In this document: piece after piece, positions 15,945 through 24,125 of the stretch
How the letters are laid out: each line of letters starts with the position of its first letter
Position numbering within the stretch: position 1 is the stretch's first letter
Source: Burkholderiales bacterium
Lineage (GTDB): Bacteria; Pseudomonadota; Gammaproteobacteria; Burkholderiales; SG8-41
DNA: 33,616 bases
Assembly: GCA_019746155.1 (NCBI GenBank)
Contig: JAIESJ010000285.1
Location: 1 to 33,616 of the forward strand
Direction: 5' to 3'
Program-made: the position numbers and the translations under genes
The notes under the pieces: model-generated
Databases searched by the model: none
What the model was told of the DNA's origin: nothing
What the model saw: only the letters and a program-made list of their open reading frames with translations

Positions 15945-17105
15945 TTAGTGTGTGAAATTCACAGGCAAACTCAATTTTTCCCTGAGAACTCGAGCAACAT
16001 ATTTATGGCCTTCAGCATTCCAGTGCGCATCAATTGAGAAATAGTTCTTTCTCCAATCCGGCTCAGCGAGCAAAGGAGCGCCCAAATCCAGAATGTCGCT
16101 ACGCAGAAAGCCCGCGTTAATAATCGTACTTTCCACAATCTTCCGAGGACGATCTGGAAGCATCAGTGCACCCTTGTATCTACCGCGCAGATCAATTTTT
16201 CCATCATTCACGCCGAGATACAGTCTCGATGGAATAAATAGAAATACAATTTTTATACCCCTTTGATCTGCAACACGCTTGGCGTCACGGAAATAAGATT
16301 CCATCTTGTTGAGCACCGTGGCAAGCTGAGTTTTATAAGCCTCATTTACTTTCGGATCGCTTGTATAGCGCGTAGATCCAATATTTTTGTCAAAAAGCAA
16401 GACTTCCTTCGTTTCGTAACAATTTCTACGCACAAACAGGTTGTTTTTTTCCAACCCTATTTTTGAAATAGCCAAAGCCTTGAAAATCAACCCGACCAAA
16501 GCAGATTCATGTATTGCCTGGAATGGAAGCCAGTTCAGTACGCGCAGGGCAATCGAACTGTCGATGGTGACGTTCATATCGCCAGGACAGTATTCGGACC
16601 AATTGCCATCCATCATCGTAATAATATGAGGGGCGTATATCCCCCAGATCACAATATTGGGCTTTAGGAGGTCGACATTGCGTACAAAGGAACGATATTG
16701 AATGTCAAAAGGGTTCCCCCACATTCCTGCATTGTAGGCTCCGATTAACGCTGGGAATGCCTCCTCGTCTTTTACCCCGAATCCAAAGGTAAACGAGTCT
16801 CCGATAGCTAGAATCCTGGGGTTGCTTCGATAATTCAGATGGTTTCTGAAGCCATTCTTATCGATATGGTAATCGTAGTCGTACTCAGCACCGCAATGGT
16901 TCACAACACTATGCGGCTCATAATAGGCATTATTGATAGAGAATGCTCTGGACCCCCCAAACGCACCGTAATCAAACCTTTGACACTTCTCTTGCGCTTG
17001 CCGTTGCTGGTGACTCAGCCACCAGCGCACCGATACTTCCGCCAACACGAGGGTTAACAGACAGGATGTGATTATCAGCACCGCCGCAGAAAGAAATTTT
17101 TTCAT
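15945..17105 (-). CDS. SGNH hydrolase-like protein, membrane anchored
   Basis: A 386-residue protein with an N-terminal signal anchor (about 5-25, SAAVLIITSCLLTLVLAEV) and an SGNH fold behind it: block I is AIGDSFTFGFGV, and block V is IDAHWNAEGHKYVA with the Asp/His pair. The central block differs: NIVIWGIYAPHI replaces the usual GxND, closer to AlgX/DltD-type acyl-transfer proteins than to lipases (resemblance only). It probably acts in the periplasm, adding or removing an ester on the glycan. It precedes a second, frameshifted SGNH gene by 17 bases, and follows the carbamoyltransferase by 50. The saxitoxin cluster also carries a GDSL gene (sxtL) beside its carbamoyltransferase. Confidence 0.85.
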   Translation of the reverse strand: MKKFLSAAVLIITSCLLTLVLAEVSVRWWLSHQQRQAQEKCQRFDYGAFGGSRAFSINNAYYEPHSVVNHCGAEYDYDYHIDKNGFRNHLNYRSNPRILAIGDSFTFGFGVKDEEAFPALIGAYNAGMWGNPFDIQYRSFVRNVDLLKPNIVIWGIYAPHIITMMDGNWSEYCPGDMNVTIDSSIALRVLNWLPFQAIHESALVGLIFKALAISKIGLEKNNLFVRRNCYETKEVLLFDKNIGSTRYTSDPKVNEAYKTQLATVLNKMESYFRDAKRVADQRGIKIVFLFIPSRLYLGVNDGKIDLRGRYKGALMLPDRPRKIVESTIINAGFLRSDILDLGAPLLAEPDWRKNYFSIDAHWNAEGHKYVARVLREKLSLPVNFTH

Positions 17106-17155
17106 TTTGTAGAGTTATTCGGGCAAAGAACTAATAGAGCCCGTTTCATGAGCTT

Positions 17156-18994
17156 CTAATCGAGCTCGAACGCGGTTTTATAATCCAGTTTCAGGCCGGG
17201 GTCTTGAAGCTCTTTCCTCATATAGCAATTGCCTATCGCCAGGCTTTCGATCTCCGTGCCCATGAAACAGCGGAACGCGTCCTCCGGGGTGCACACAATT
17301 GGCTCGCCGCGCACGTTAAAACTGGTATTGATCACTACCGGGCAACCGGTAAGCCCGTGAAAAGCGGAAATCAATGCGTGGTAACGCGGGTTGGTCTCCT
17401 GATGGACGGTCTGAACGCGGGCCGAGTAGTCTACGTGGGTGACGGCTGGAATTTCGGAGCGCGGCACGTTGAGCTTGTCGATGCCGAAAAATTGCTTTTC
17501 GGCCTTTGTCATTTCCCTGCGCTTTTTCTGCGCCACGTCAGCCACCAACAGCATGTAAGGGCTGTCTGCCCCGTTTAGCTCGAACCACTCGTCCGCGTGT
17601 TCTTGCAGCACAGAGGGCGCGAAGGGGCGGAACGATTCGCGGTACTTTACTTTGAGGTTAAGAGTCTTTTGCATGGTGGGGGAGCGGGGGTCGCCAAGAA
17701 TGGAACGCCCGCCTAGGGCGCGAGGGCCAAATTCCATACGACCCTGGAACCATCCCAAGGCCTTCCCTGAGGCAAGATCCTGGGCGCAGGCTTGGAACAG
17801 GGCTTCGTCAGCCAGCGTCTCAAATTTGGCGCCACAGGCCGCGAGCCGAGGTTCGATTTCTTCCTGAGTAAAGGAGGGGCCGAGGTAGGAGCCATTCATG
17901 AAATCCTGTTTGCCATCGGTTTTCCTCGGCTGTCCCTTGAACAGGTAGTGAGCAGCGAGGGCAGCGCCTAGCGCACCCCCGGCATCTCCCGCCGCAGGCT
18001 GGATCCAGATGTTCTCGAACTGCCCATCACGCAAGATCTTGCCGTTGGCGACGCAGTTCAGGGCAACGCCTCCGGCGAGGCAAAGGTTTTTCGCGCCGGT
18101 TTCATGTGCAATAGAACGAGTGAGCCGCAACATGACCTCTTCCGTAACCGCTTGAACGGAAGCGGCCAAATCCATTTGCCGTTGGGTGAGAGGTTCGTCG
18201 GGCCTGCGTGGCGGGCCACCGAACAGGTGGTCGAAGCGCTCGTTGGTCATGGTCAACCCGGTGCAGTAGTTGAAGTAGTCCAAGTTCAGACGGAAAGAAC
18301 CATCATTCTTGATATCGATGAGATGATCCTTGATGGTCTGGACGTATTTCGGCTCGCCGTAAGGGGCCAGGCCCATCACCTTGTATTCGCCGGAATTAAC
18401 TTTGAAGCCGATGTAGTAAGTAAAGGCAGAGTAGAGCAGACCGAGGGAATGAGGGAAATGGATTTCTTGGATAATTTCCAGATTGTTGCCGTTGCCGAGG
18501 GCAAGGGAGGTGGTGGTCCACTCCCCCACGCCATCCAGGGTTAACACCGCAGCCTTCTGGAACGGCGAGGGAAAGAATGCGCTGGCGGCATGGCTCAGAT
18601 GATGCTCGCTGAACAGTAGGCGACTATCCCAGTCATAGTCCGGTGCATGTCCTTTCAGTTCCTTGCGCAACAGGTCCTTGAGAAACAATTTTTCCCGCAG
18701 CCATACCGGGATTGCCATACGGAATGACTGAAAACCGCGAGGAGCAAAGGTAAGATAGGTTTCCAGCAAACGCTCGAACTTGAGGAACGGCTTATCGTAG
18801 AACGCAACATAATCGATATCCTTCAGGGAAATTCCCGCTTCCCGCAGGCAGCACTCCACCGCATGGCGGGGGTACCGGGCATCATGCTTCTTACGGGTAA
18901 AACGCTCTTCCTGAGCAGCGGCGACGACTTCTCCAGACCGCAACAGAGCTGCCGCACTATCGTGGTAGAAAGCCGAAATCCCGAGAATAACCAT
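17156..18994 (-). CDS. NodU/CmcH-type carbamoyltransferase (SxtI-like)
   Basis: Transfers a carbamoyl group from carbamoyl phosphate, through an adenylate, to a hydroxyl, here presumably of the polysaccharide or its nucleotide-sugar precursor. From ATG 18994 it has 612 residues, the usual length. The N-terminal ASKHA half begins VILGISAFYHDSAAAL and carries the metal-binding His cluster EHHLSHAASAF (about 130-140) and LTLDGVGEW. The C-terminal half has GWFQGRMEFGPRALGGRSIL, SFRPFAPSVL and INTSFNVRGEPIV. The start codon shares its A with the stop of the small DUF5989 gene (TGATG), so the two are tightly coupled. The order SxtJ-like, DUF5989, carbamoyltransferase, SGNH parallels sxtJ, sxtK, sxtI and sxtL of saxitoxin clusters (from memory). 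Confidence 0.95.
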   Translation of the reverse strand: MVILGISAFYHDSAAALLRSGEVVAAAQEERFTRKKHDARYPRHAVECCLREAGISLKDIDYVAFYDKPFLKFERLLETYLTFAPRGFQSFRMAIPVWLREKLFLKDLLRKELKGHAPDYDWDSRLLFSEHHLSHAASAFFPSPFQKAAVLTLDGVGEWTTTSLALGNGNNLEIIQEIHFPHSLGLLYSAFTYYIGFKVNSGEYKVMGLAPYGEPKYVQTIKDHLIDIKNDGSFRLNLDYFNYCTGLTMTNERFDHLFGGPPRRPDEPLTQRQMDLAASVQAVTEEVMLRLTRSIAHETGAKNLCLAGGVALNCVANGKILRDGQFENIWIQPAAGDAGGALGAALAAHYLFKGQPRKTDGKQDFMNGSYLGPSFTQEEIEPRLAACGAKFETLADEALFQACAQDLASGKALGWFQGRMEFGPRALGGRSILGDPRSPTMQKTLNLKVKYRESFRPFAPSVLQEHADEWFELNGADSPYMLLVADVAQKKRREMTKAEKQFFGIDKLNVPRSEIPAVTHVDYSARVQTVHQETNPRYHALISAFHGLTGCPVVINTSFNVRGEPIVCTPEDAFRCFMGTEIESLAIGNCYMRKELQDPGLKLDYKTAFELD

Positions 18995-19143
18995 CAAAAC
19001 AAGGTGTAAATAAACGGCGCGACCGCCGAGCCTTGAGCGAAAACAATCAGGCCGCCCAGAATCACCATCGTAATCAGAATAGGCAGCAGCCAGAATTTTT
19101 TGCGCACGCGCATAAAGGTCCAGAGTTCCTTGAGGAAGGACAT
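18994..19143 (-). CDS. DUF5989 small membrane protein (SxtK-like)
   Basis: Forty-nine residues, starting MSFLKELWTFMRVRKKFWLL and continuing with one membrane helix (PILITMVILGGLIVFAQG) to VAPFIYTLF. It matches DUF5989 proteins, which accompany carbamoyltransferases; sxtK in saxitoxin clusters is of this kind (from memory). Function unknown; a basic N-terminus and a single helix suggest it recruits the carbamoyltransferase to the membrane. An AAGGA site lies 8 bases before the ATG. Its TGA overlaps the carbamoyltransferase start by one base. It is short enough to be missed by automated gene calling. Confidence 0.9.
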   Translation of the reverse strand: MSFLKELWTFMRVRKKFWLLPILITMVILGGLIVFAQGSAVAPFIYTLF

Positions 19144-19153
19144 AGGTGTTTCC

Positions 19154-19612
19154 TTAAAACTGGTTGGTCATAGAATCAGGGGCGGGGCCAGGGGGTTCGC
19201 GCCGAATCCAGTAACTTTCCGTCTTGCGATCGAATTTGAGCCTCATGGAGTCCTTGCCGGTCAGGCGCATGATTACCCCCATAGGCGTGATCACGCCGTA
19301 AAACAAAATACCCAGGGCAATGGGGCTGACGATTGCGTGGAGTAGCAGGCCAAAGCGGGTCCACCCACGATTAAGTAATCCCAGAGCCGCAGGCCAGGCT
19401 AATGCCGCTATCAAAAAACCCCCTGCCAGCCCCAGCGCCCAAATACGAAGAGGCTGCTCTCGCAATAAGGGCCATAGCCCAACGAGGGAAAAAAATGCGG
19501 CAAAAACCAGGCCGAATGTGCGGTTGGAAGAACCCTTGACTTCTTCCTGTCGCGATTCTGTCGAGTGGATGCCGTCCTGACCGGAAGCGTCGGCAATCAA
19601 GGATTTTTTCAA
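19154..19612 (-). CDS. SxtJ family membrane protein
   Basis: About 153 residues from a TTG at 19610-19612 (AGGTGA four bases upstream). The family core is clear: SNRTFGLVFAAFFSLVGLWPLL, LNRGWTRFGLLLHAIVSPIALG and GKDSMRLKFDRKTESYWIRR, with three or four membrane helices. The frame is open further upstream to 19714, but that stretch overlaps the preceding gene and shows no family homology. Any start upstream of 19648 overlaps the 593-residue gene; the TTG avoids it. SxtJ proteins of unknown function are found with SxtI carbamoyltransferases. DUF5989 follows ten bases downstream. Confidence 0.85.
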   Translation of the reverse strand: MKKSLIADASGQDGIHSTESRQEEVKGSSNRTFGLVFAAFFSLVGLWPLLREQPLRIWALGLAGGFLIAALAWPAALGLLNRGWTRFGLLLHAIVSPIALGILFYGVITPMGVIMRLTGKDSMRLKFDRKTESYWIRREPPGPAPDSMTNQF

Positions 19613-19647
19613 GTCATCACCTGTCGGTATCCCAAAGTCCCGCCTGA

Positions 19648-21429
19648 TCAAAACGGGGGCAGCTCCCGTTCCTGCTTCCCAAGAAAATCCTTCAATTCCA
19701 GGTATTGCAGCCATAGCTTCTGATTCATCGAACTCAGGACACCCAGCTCGCCTCTTGACCGCACGCGCGAGGCGTAAACCTTAAAAAGATCCTCGACAGG
19801 AGCGGATTCCAATGTTTTCTTGGCTTTTGTAATTTCCATGGAAGACAACGCATTCGTCCCGTTTAAAAGCCATTGCTCGCGAAGATGATAGGCAGGCGTT
19901 AGCGCCGCAGACACTTCATCCAACAACAACACGCCTTTCAATACGCCATCCAGCCACGCCAAGTTATCACGAAACTTTGCGGAAGGCGCTTTTTCCCTGA
20001 GCCGCCCCACAACCAAAGCCCTTTCTTTATACCTTTCGTGGAACGCTTCATTCAGCCTCCCCCAAGCGGGATCGTAAGGAAGATACTCGGGCGATGTTAA
20101 CGCCGCAAACCAATGCTCCTTGTCCATTTTTATCAACAGCGGTGCCAGTTCTTTGACCGCTCCATCGCCATATTCATTTTTCACATATTGCTTGTAAAAA
20201 GCGTCCACACTGGGCGCCGCATCGGGATTCCTTGCAAATAATGCAAATGCTTCGAAATTCGCCTTAATGTCCTCGGTTCGCCAATGCACCGCGATTACGC
20301 CCCGCGCTCCCTGCTTACGCGCAAGTAGAACCTGGTCGTGCATCAGGGAAACACGCTCCTGCGGGTGCCACAACTGGTAATCGCCCTCGAGCCACGGCAT
20401 GACCCAAACCTCGCGGCGCTTCGCAATCTCGCCCAAAACAGCGGGCTGCGGCAACTGCCCCCACAATGGATTCAGGCAGGTGAACACGATGTCCTTTGGC
20501 AACCCCCTGTCGAGGCCCGCGAGAATCCCTTCCAACTGGTTTTTCCCTCCCCAGCCGCCAATAACCATCGTGGTATCCGGCGATCGTTCCTTCAGGTAAT
20601 CATGTGCCGCGCGGATGTACGCCAGTGACCAGACGCCCCTGAACACCATGTTACGGTCCGCGCCCGGGAACAGGCCACCATCCCTGTCCATCAACGCCTG
20701 CATTCGGGTCGATAAGGGTTCGTTCGGATTAACCTCGTGCTCCTGCAGCCAGAGCCAAATTTGATCCAACCCTGGATACGCAACGAGAAGATCGTCGATT
20801 GTCCGATACAGGATTTCGAGGGAGGCCGGGTGCGTTGGATCCGGCAGCATGTTCGACATGTAGCTATCGAATGGCACAACCGAAAACAGCTCAGGAGGAT
20901 AAACGCCGAATTCAAATCCCATTGCAACGCGAATACCGCGCGCGTGCGCCATTTGTATGACCTGCCGGATCAACGACTGCGCATACTCGTAACGCTGGCT
21001 GGGTGTTTTTGCCATGACTGCGGCATCCGAACCGAAAGCGGTCGCGCCCGGCGGCAACTTGAAAAGACTCCCCGTTCCGAAGGCAAAGTCTTTCACCTCC
21101 ATCGGCCTGTATCCCCAACGCGCGGTCAGGGACGTATCGTACCCTGCTTCCGGTAGCACATTGCGGTACTCTATCCTGATCATGGGCTCAACATAGTTCA
21201 TGTATCTTTGAGTACCTCCCGTATAGTTATGTAATACAAGGAGGTTCAAACCCTGGCTCTGCATCCAGTCCAGATAGCGCTCGTAGTCCTTTTCGTTCCA
21301 GGCAGTCGGCCCCGAAAGAAAGTTATGCCATGGCATTGCTCCGCGAACGGTAAATGGCGAATCGGTGCTCTGCCCGGCGTACGATGGGCAAACTAACATG
21401 ATCATCAAGACGAAAATAAACTTTGCCAT
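19648..21429 (-). CDS. Secreted TIM-barrel glycoside hydrolase-like protein
   Basis: A 593-residue protein with a clear signal peptide (MAKFIFVLMIMLVCPSYAG, cut after about residue 18). The body looks like a TIM-barrel glycosidase of the GH20/GH67/GH115 type: strand-ending motifs QGLNLLVLHNYTGG, IRVAMGFEFGVYPP, QIWLWLQEHEVNPN, VIGGWGGKNQ, IVFTCLNPLWG, EVWVMPWLEGD and GVIAVHWRTEDIKANF, with acidic residues at several strand ends (EFG, EHE, RTED). I cannot name the family or catalytic pair for certain. The C-terminal 150 residues are helical. Polysaccharide clusters often hold a lyase or glycosidase that trims or releases chains, and a periplasmic role of that kind is inferred. It follows the GT2 gene by 31 bases. 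Confidence 0.7.
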   Translation of the reverse strand: MAKFIFVLMIMLVCPSYAGQSTDSPFTVRGAMPWHNFLSGPTAWNEKDYERYLDWMQSQGLNLLVLHNYTGGTQRYMNYVEPMIRIEYRNVLPEAGYDTSLTARWGYRPMEVKDFAFGTGSLFKLPPGATAFGSDAAVMAKTPSQRYEYAQSLIRQVIQMAHARGIRVAMGFEFGVYPPELFSVVPFDSYMSNMLPDPTHPASLEILYRTIDDLLVAYPGLDQIWLWLQEHEVNPNEPLSTRMQALMDRDGGLFPGADRNMVFRGVWSLAYIRAAHDYLKERSPDTTMVIGGWGGKNQLEGILAGLDRGLPKDIVFTCLNPLWGQLPQPAVLGEIAKRREVWVMPWLEGDYQLWHPQERVSLMHDQVLLARKQGARGVIAVHWRTEDIKANFEAFALFARNPDAAPSVDAFYKQYVKNEYGDGAVKELAPLLIKMDKEHWFAALTSPEYLPYDPAWGRLNEAFHERYKERALVVGRLREKAPSAKFRDNLAWLDGVLKGVLLLDEVSAALTPAYHLREQWLLNGTNALSSMEITKAKKTLESAPVEDLFKVYASRVRSRGELGVLSSMNQKLWLQYLELKDFLGKQERELPPF

Positions 21430-21460
21430 AACCGTCCCTCAAACCATCCGATCTGCACGA

Positions 21461-22567
21461 TCAGAACAAACAGCCACCGAAGTAACCAAAATATATGCGG
21501 GTAAGCGATTTATTCAGCGAGCTCGGAAGAAGGTGCAAAATTAAAGGTACAAATGGAAAATGCTTTATCAACAGCATTGGAGAATTGCCCCGCACATCAT
21601 TGAATATCTCTGAAATGAGCTTCTTGCGCGTACGCATGTTGCCTCGATAATGCAAAGCTAACCATGTTATTGGTCCATTGAACCCCAACGCGCCCCGGTA
21701 AAACGCGATCTTCGCCTCTGCAACAAACTTATGGCGTTCCAGCTCGACCCTCGAAGCCGCAAACTCAACCGCCTCAAGAAAATGCGTTTTATACTCATGA
21801 TAAACATGCCCCTGCTCCGATGCCAGGGAACGCTGTGTGCCCATGTAGAACCGATAAAGGACCATCGGCTCATCAATATAGCAAACTTCGTCCGCTTCAG
21901 ATAAAGCCTTGAAAAGGAACAATCCGTCACTCATCGTGGTTAAATGTGTCGGGAAACATCCGACTCTTTGTAACAGGTTTTTCCTCACCACTAAACCCGT
22001 TACCATCGGTGGAATCACGGTTCCACCAAAGGTCGCATCATTGGTCGTCAGCCACCGTCCGACATAATCAATGCCCTTAATTCTTACTGGCCGAGAGCTT
22101 TTTTTTCTTGCAGATACCTGGCGGATGGCGCGTCCGCCATGATCAATAAGCTGTCGCGCGAACCATATTGCCTCGACGCAGCTATCGTCCAGCAATTTCT
22201 CATCCATTAACTTTTCAAGAAAGTCCGGATTGAGCAAATCATCGTCATGCAAAAAAACCAGCCATTCTCCCGATGATTTTTCAATCAGGTTATTCAGATT
22301 GAAAAACTGCCCATGGACTTGATTTTTATAGATGCGCACAGCGCCGTTGGCAGTGGTTTCAGGGGATAGTTCTGCACGCAAATCCCCTGATTCCTCATCA
22401 TCGGATACGATGATTTCATAAGTAACCCGCGGCAAACCCCGAAGGAAAAGGATCGATTTCAGCGCAGCACTCAGCAAGTCCTTGCGCCTGCAAGTAGGGA
22501 CGCAAAATGAGATCAGCGGAGGATCGGCAGTTTTGGTGTATTCCGGCGGTTTCTTGTAAGACCTCAT
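21461..22567 (-). CDS. GT2 family glycosyltransferase
   Basis: A 368-residue GT-A enzyme, inverting type, that adds a sugar to the lipid-linked repeat unit at the inner face of the membrane. LISFCVPTCRRKDLL (18-32) opens the fold, EIIVSDDEESGD (51-62) is the nucleotide loop, and EWLVFLHDDDLL carries the metal-binding DDD (108-110). A further VTGLVVRKNLLQRVG block is the acceptor side. The C-terminus is basic and hydrophobic. Its start is about 95 bases from the left end of the ISL3 insertion, so the element has come between it and its former promoter or neighbour. Confidence 0.93.
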   Translation of the reverse strand: MRSYKKPPEYTKTADPPLISFCVPTCRRKDLLSAALKSILFLRGLPRVTYEIIVSDDEESGDLRAELSPETTANGAVRIYKNQVHGQFFNLNNLIEKSSGEWLVFLHDDDLLNPDFLEKLMDEKLLDDSCVEAIWFARQLIDHGGRAIRQVSARKKSSRPVRIKGIDYVGRWLTTNDATFGGTVIPPMVTGLVVRKNLLQRVGCFPTHLTTMSDGLFLFKALSEADEVCYIDEPMVLYRFYMGTQRSLASEQGHVYHEYKTHFLEAVEFAASRVELERHKFVAEAKIAFYRGALGFNGPITWLALHYRGNMRTRKKLISEIFNDVRGNSPMLLIKHFPFVPLILHLLPSSLNKSLTRIYFGYFGGCLF

Positions 22568-22662
22568 TTATTTTCCGTCTCGTAATTCATGGTGCCGCGA
22601 GGATCCTGCGTGAGCACAACGCTTACTTTGGCTATCGTTACAACGCATTCGTATGCCTTAAA

Positions 22663-24079
22663 GGATCTTTTTTAGATGACTTAATCCAAAAATGAACATC
22701 TGCAAGACCGGAGTGACATTTTTTCTGAGAATACCTTTGTGCCTCTTTTGAATTTCGAGTGGGTAATGCTTCATATCAGGCGGCTGATGCGGCATGATTG
22801 CATTCCCTATTTCTTGTGAGCGCATAACGATGCAGAACCAACTGTTTGAAGCTGCTCTGGGCATTGTCGATCCTTGGTACGTTCAAGGCGTTGACTTCGA
22901 TGCCGCCCGGAAGACACTGTCCATCCGTATTGATTTCACCGCGGGCAGCCGCTTTGCCTACCCAGGCACCGAGGGATTGCATCCTGCCCACGACACGCAG
23001 ACCAAGCGGTACCGGCATTTGAACTTTTTCCAGCACGAGTGTCATCTGGAGGTCCGCGTGCCGCGGATTAAGCTGTCAGACGGCCGTGTCGTCCTGGTCG
23101 AGCCAGACTGGGCCGGCAAGCTGTCCGGCTTCACCTTGCTGTTCGAGGCGCTGGTGCTCACCCTGGCCCGCCAGATGCCATTCGCGGCGGTCGCCCGAAC
23201 CGTCGGCGAGTCCTGGCATCGCGTGTACGCCATTTGTGCCAAATATGTCGATCTGGCCGTGGAAGCCGCCGACCTGTCCGAAGTTCGCACGGTTGCCATT
23301 GACGAGACTTCCTGCCAACGCGGGCACAACTATCTGACCCTGGTTGCCGATGCGGTGAAGCGCCAGGTCATCTTCGTCACCGAAGGGCGGGACGCCCAGA
23401 CCATCAAGTCGTTTGCCCAGCACTTGGCCGCACATGGCGGTGATGCCGGCCAGATCGATTCCGCCAGCATCGACATGTCGCCCGCCTTCATCAAGGGCGT
23501 CGAGGCCAACCTGCCCAATGCCCGCATCACCTTCGACAAGTTCCACGTCATCGCCCATGCCTCGACCGCCGTGGACAAGATGCGCCGCGCCGAGCAGAAG
23601 ACGGAGCCCGCGCTGAAAGGGCTGCGCTGGGTGTTGCTCAAGGACAGAAAGAACCTGTCCGCCACCCAGGCCGCTGACCTGGATGCCCTGATCGCCCAGA
23701 TCACCACCAAGCGCACCGCCCGTGCCTGGCTGTACCGGGAGCAGCTGCGGGAAATCCTCGACCGTAAACAAATCAATGTCGTGTCCGCCATGCTGGCCCA
23801 ATGGTGTACCAATGTGATGCGCTCCAAGGTGGAACCCATGAAGGAGGTCGCCAGAATGATCCGCAACCATTTCGACGGCATCGTGGCCTGGGCCCAGACC
23901 CGGCAGACCAACGGCTTCCTCGAAGCGCTCAATGGGTTGTTTCAGGCGGCCAAACGTAAAGCACGCGGCTATTCCAGCATGAATACCATGCGCACCGTGA
24001 TCTTCCTCATCGCCGGCAAGCTCGATTTCCATAGGTTCAACCCGCATGCCGCTTAACCCACTCGTTTTTTAAAAGAGCC
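22663..24079 (+). mobile_element. ISL3 family insertion sequence
   Basis: About 1.4 kb with one plus-strand gene, opposite to the cluster around it. The right end reads AAAAGAGCC (24071-24079) and the left GGATCTTTT (22663-22671), together an imperfect inverted repeat like ISL3-type ends (GGCTCTTTT). No clean 8-bp target duplication was found (GCCTTAAA left, ACCTTTGT right), so the boundaries are approximate, or one end has decayed. The element is visibly richer in GC than the genes on either side. Confidence 0.75.
22830..24056 (+). CDS. tnp: ISL3 family transposase
   Basis: Catalyses cut-and-paste movement of its IS. The ATG at 22830 gives 408 residues. The DDE domain is intact: AIDETSCQRGHNYLTLVADA, IDSASIDMSPAFIKGVEANL, ITFDKFHVIAHAS and GFLEALNGLFQAAKRKARGY contain the expected acidic residues and the ISL3 signature. 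The N-terminal zinc-ribbon of many ISL3 enzymes is replaced: RFAYPGTEGLHPAHDTQ and RVPRIKLSDGRVV have no Cys pairs, as in one known subgroup (from memory). The frame is uninterrupted, so the element may still be active. Confidence 0.95.
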   Translation: MQNQLFEAALGIVDPWYVQGVDFDAARKTLSIRIDFTAGSRFAYPGTEGLHPAHDTQTKRYRHLNFFQHECHLEVRVPRIKLSDGRVVLVEPDWAGKLSGFTLLFEALVLTLARQMPFAAVARTVGESWHRVYAICAKYVDLAVEAADLSEVRTVAIDETSCQRGHNYLTLVADAVKRQVIFVTEGRDAQTIKSFAQHLAAHGGDAGQIDSASIDMSPAFIKGVEANLPNARITFDKFHVIAHASTAVDKMRRAEQKTEPALKGLRWVLLKDRKNLSATQAADLDALIAQITTKRTARAWLYREQLREILDRKQINVVSAMLAQWCTNVMRSKVEPMKEVARMIRNHFDGIVAWAQTRQTNGFLEALNGLFQAAKRKARGYSSMNTMRTVIFLIAGKLDFHRFNPHAA

Positions 24080-24125
24080 ACCTTTGTAGTACCTGCGTAT
24101 CTCCAGCCATTTACAAAATCTCTTT

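Noticed and set aside
23076..24047. Minus-strand open frame of 323 codons inside the IS
   Set aside because: Antisense to the ISL3 transposase, driven by its GC-rich codons.
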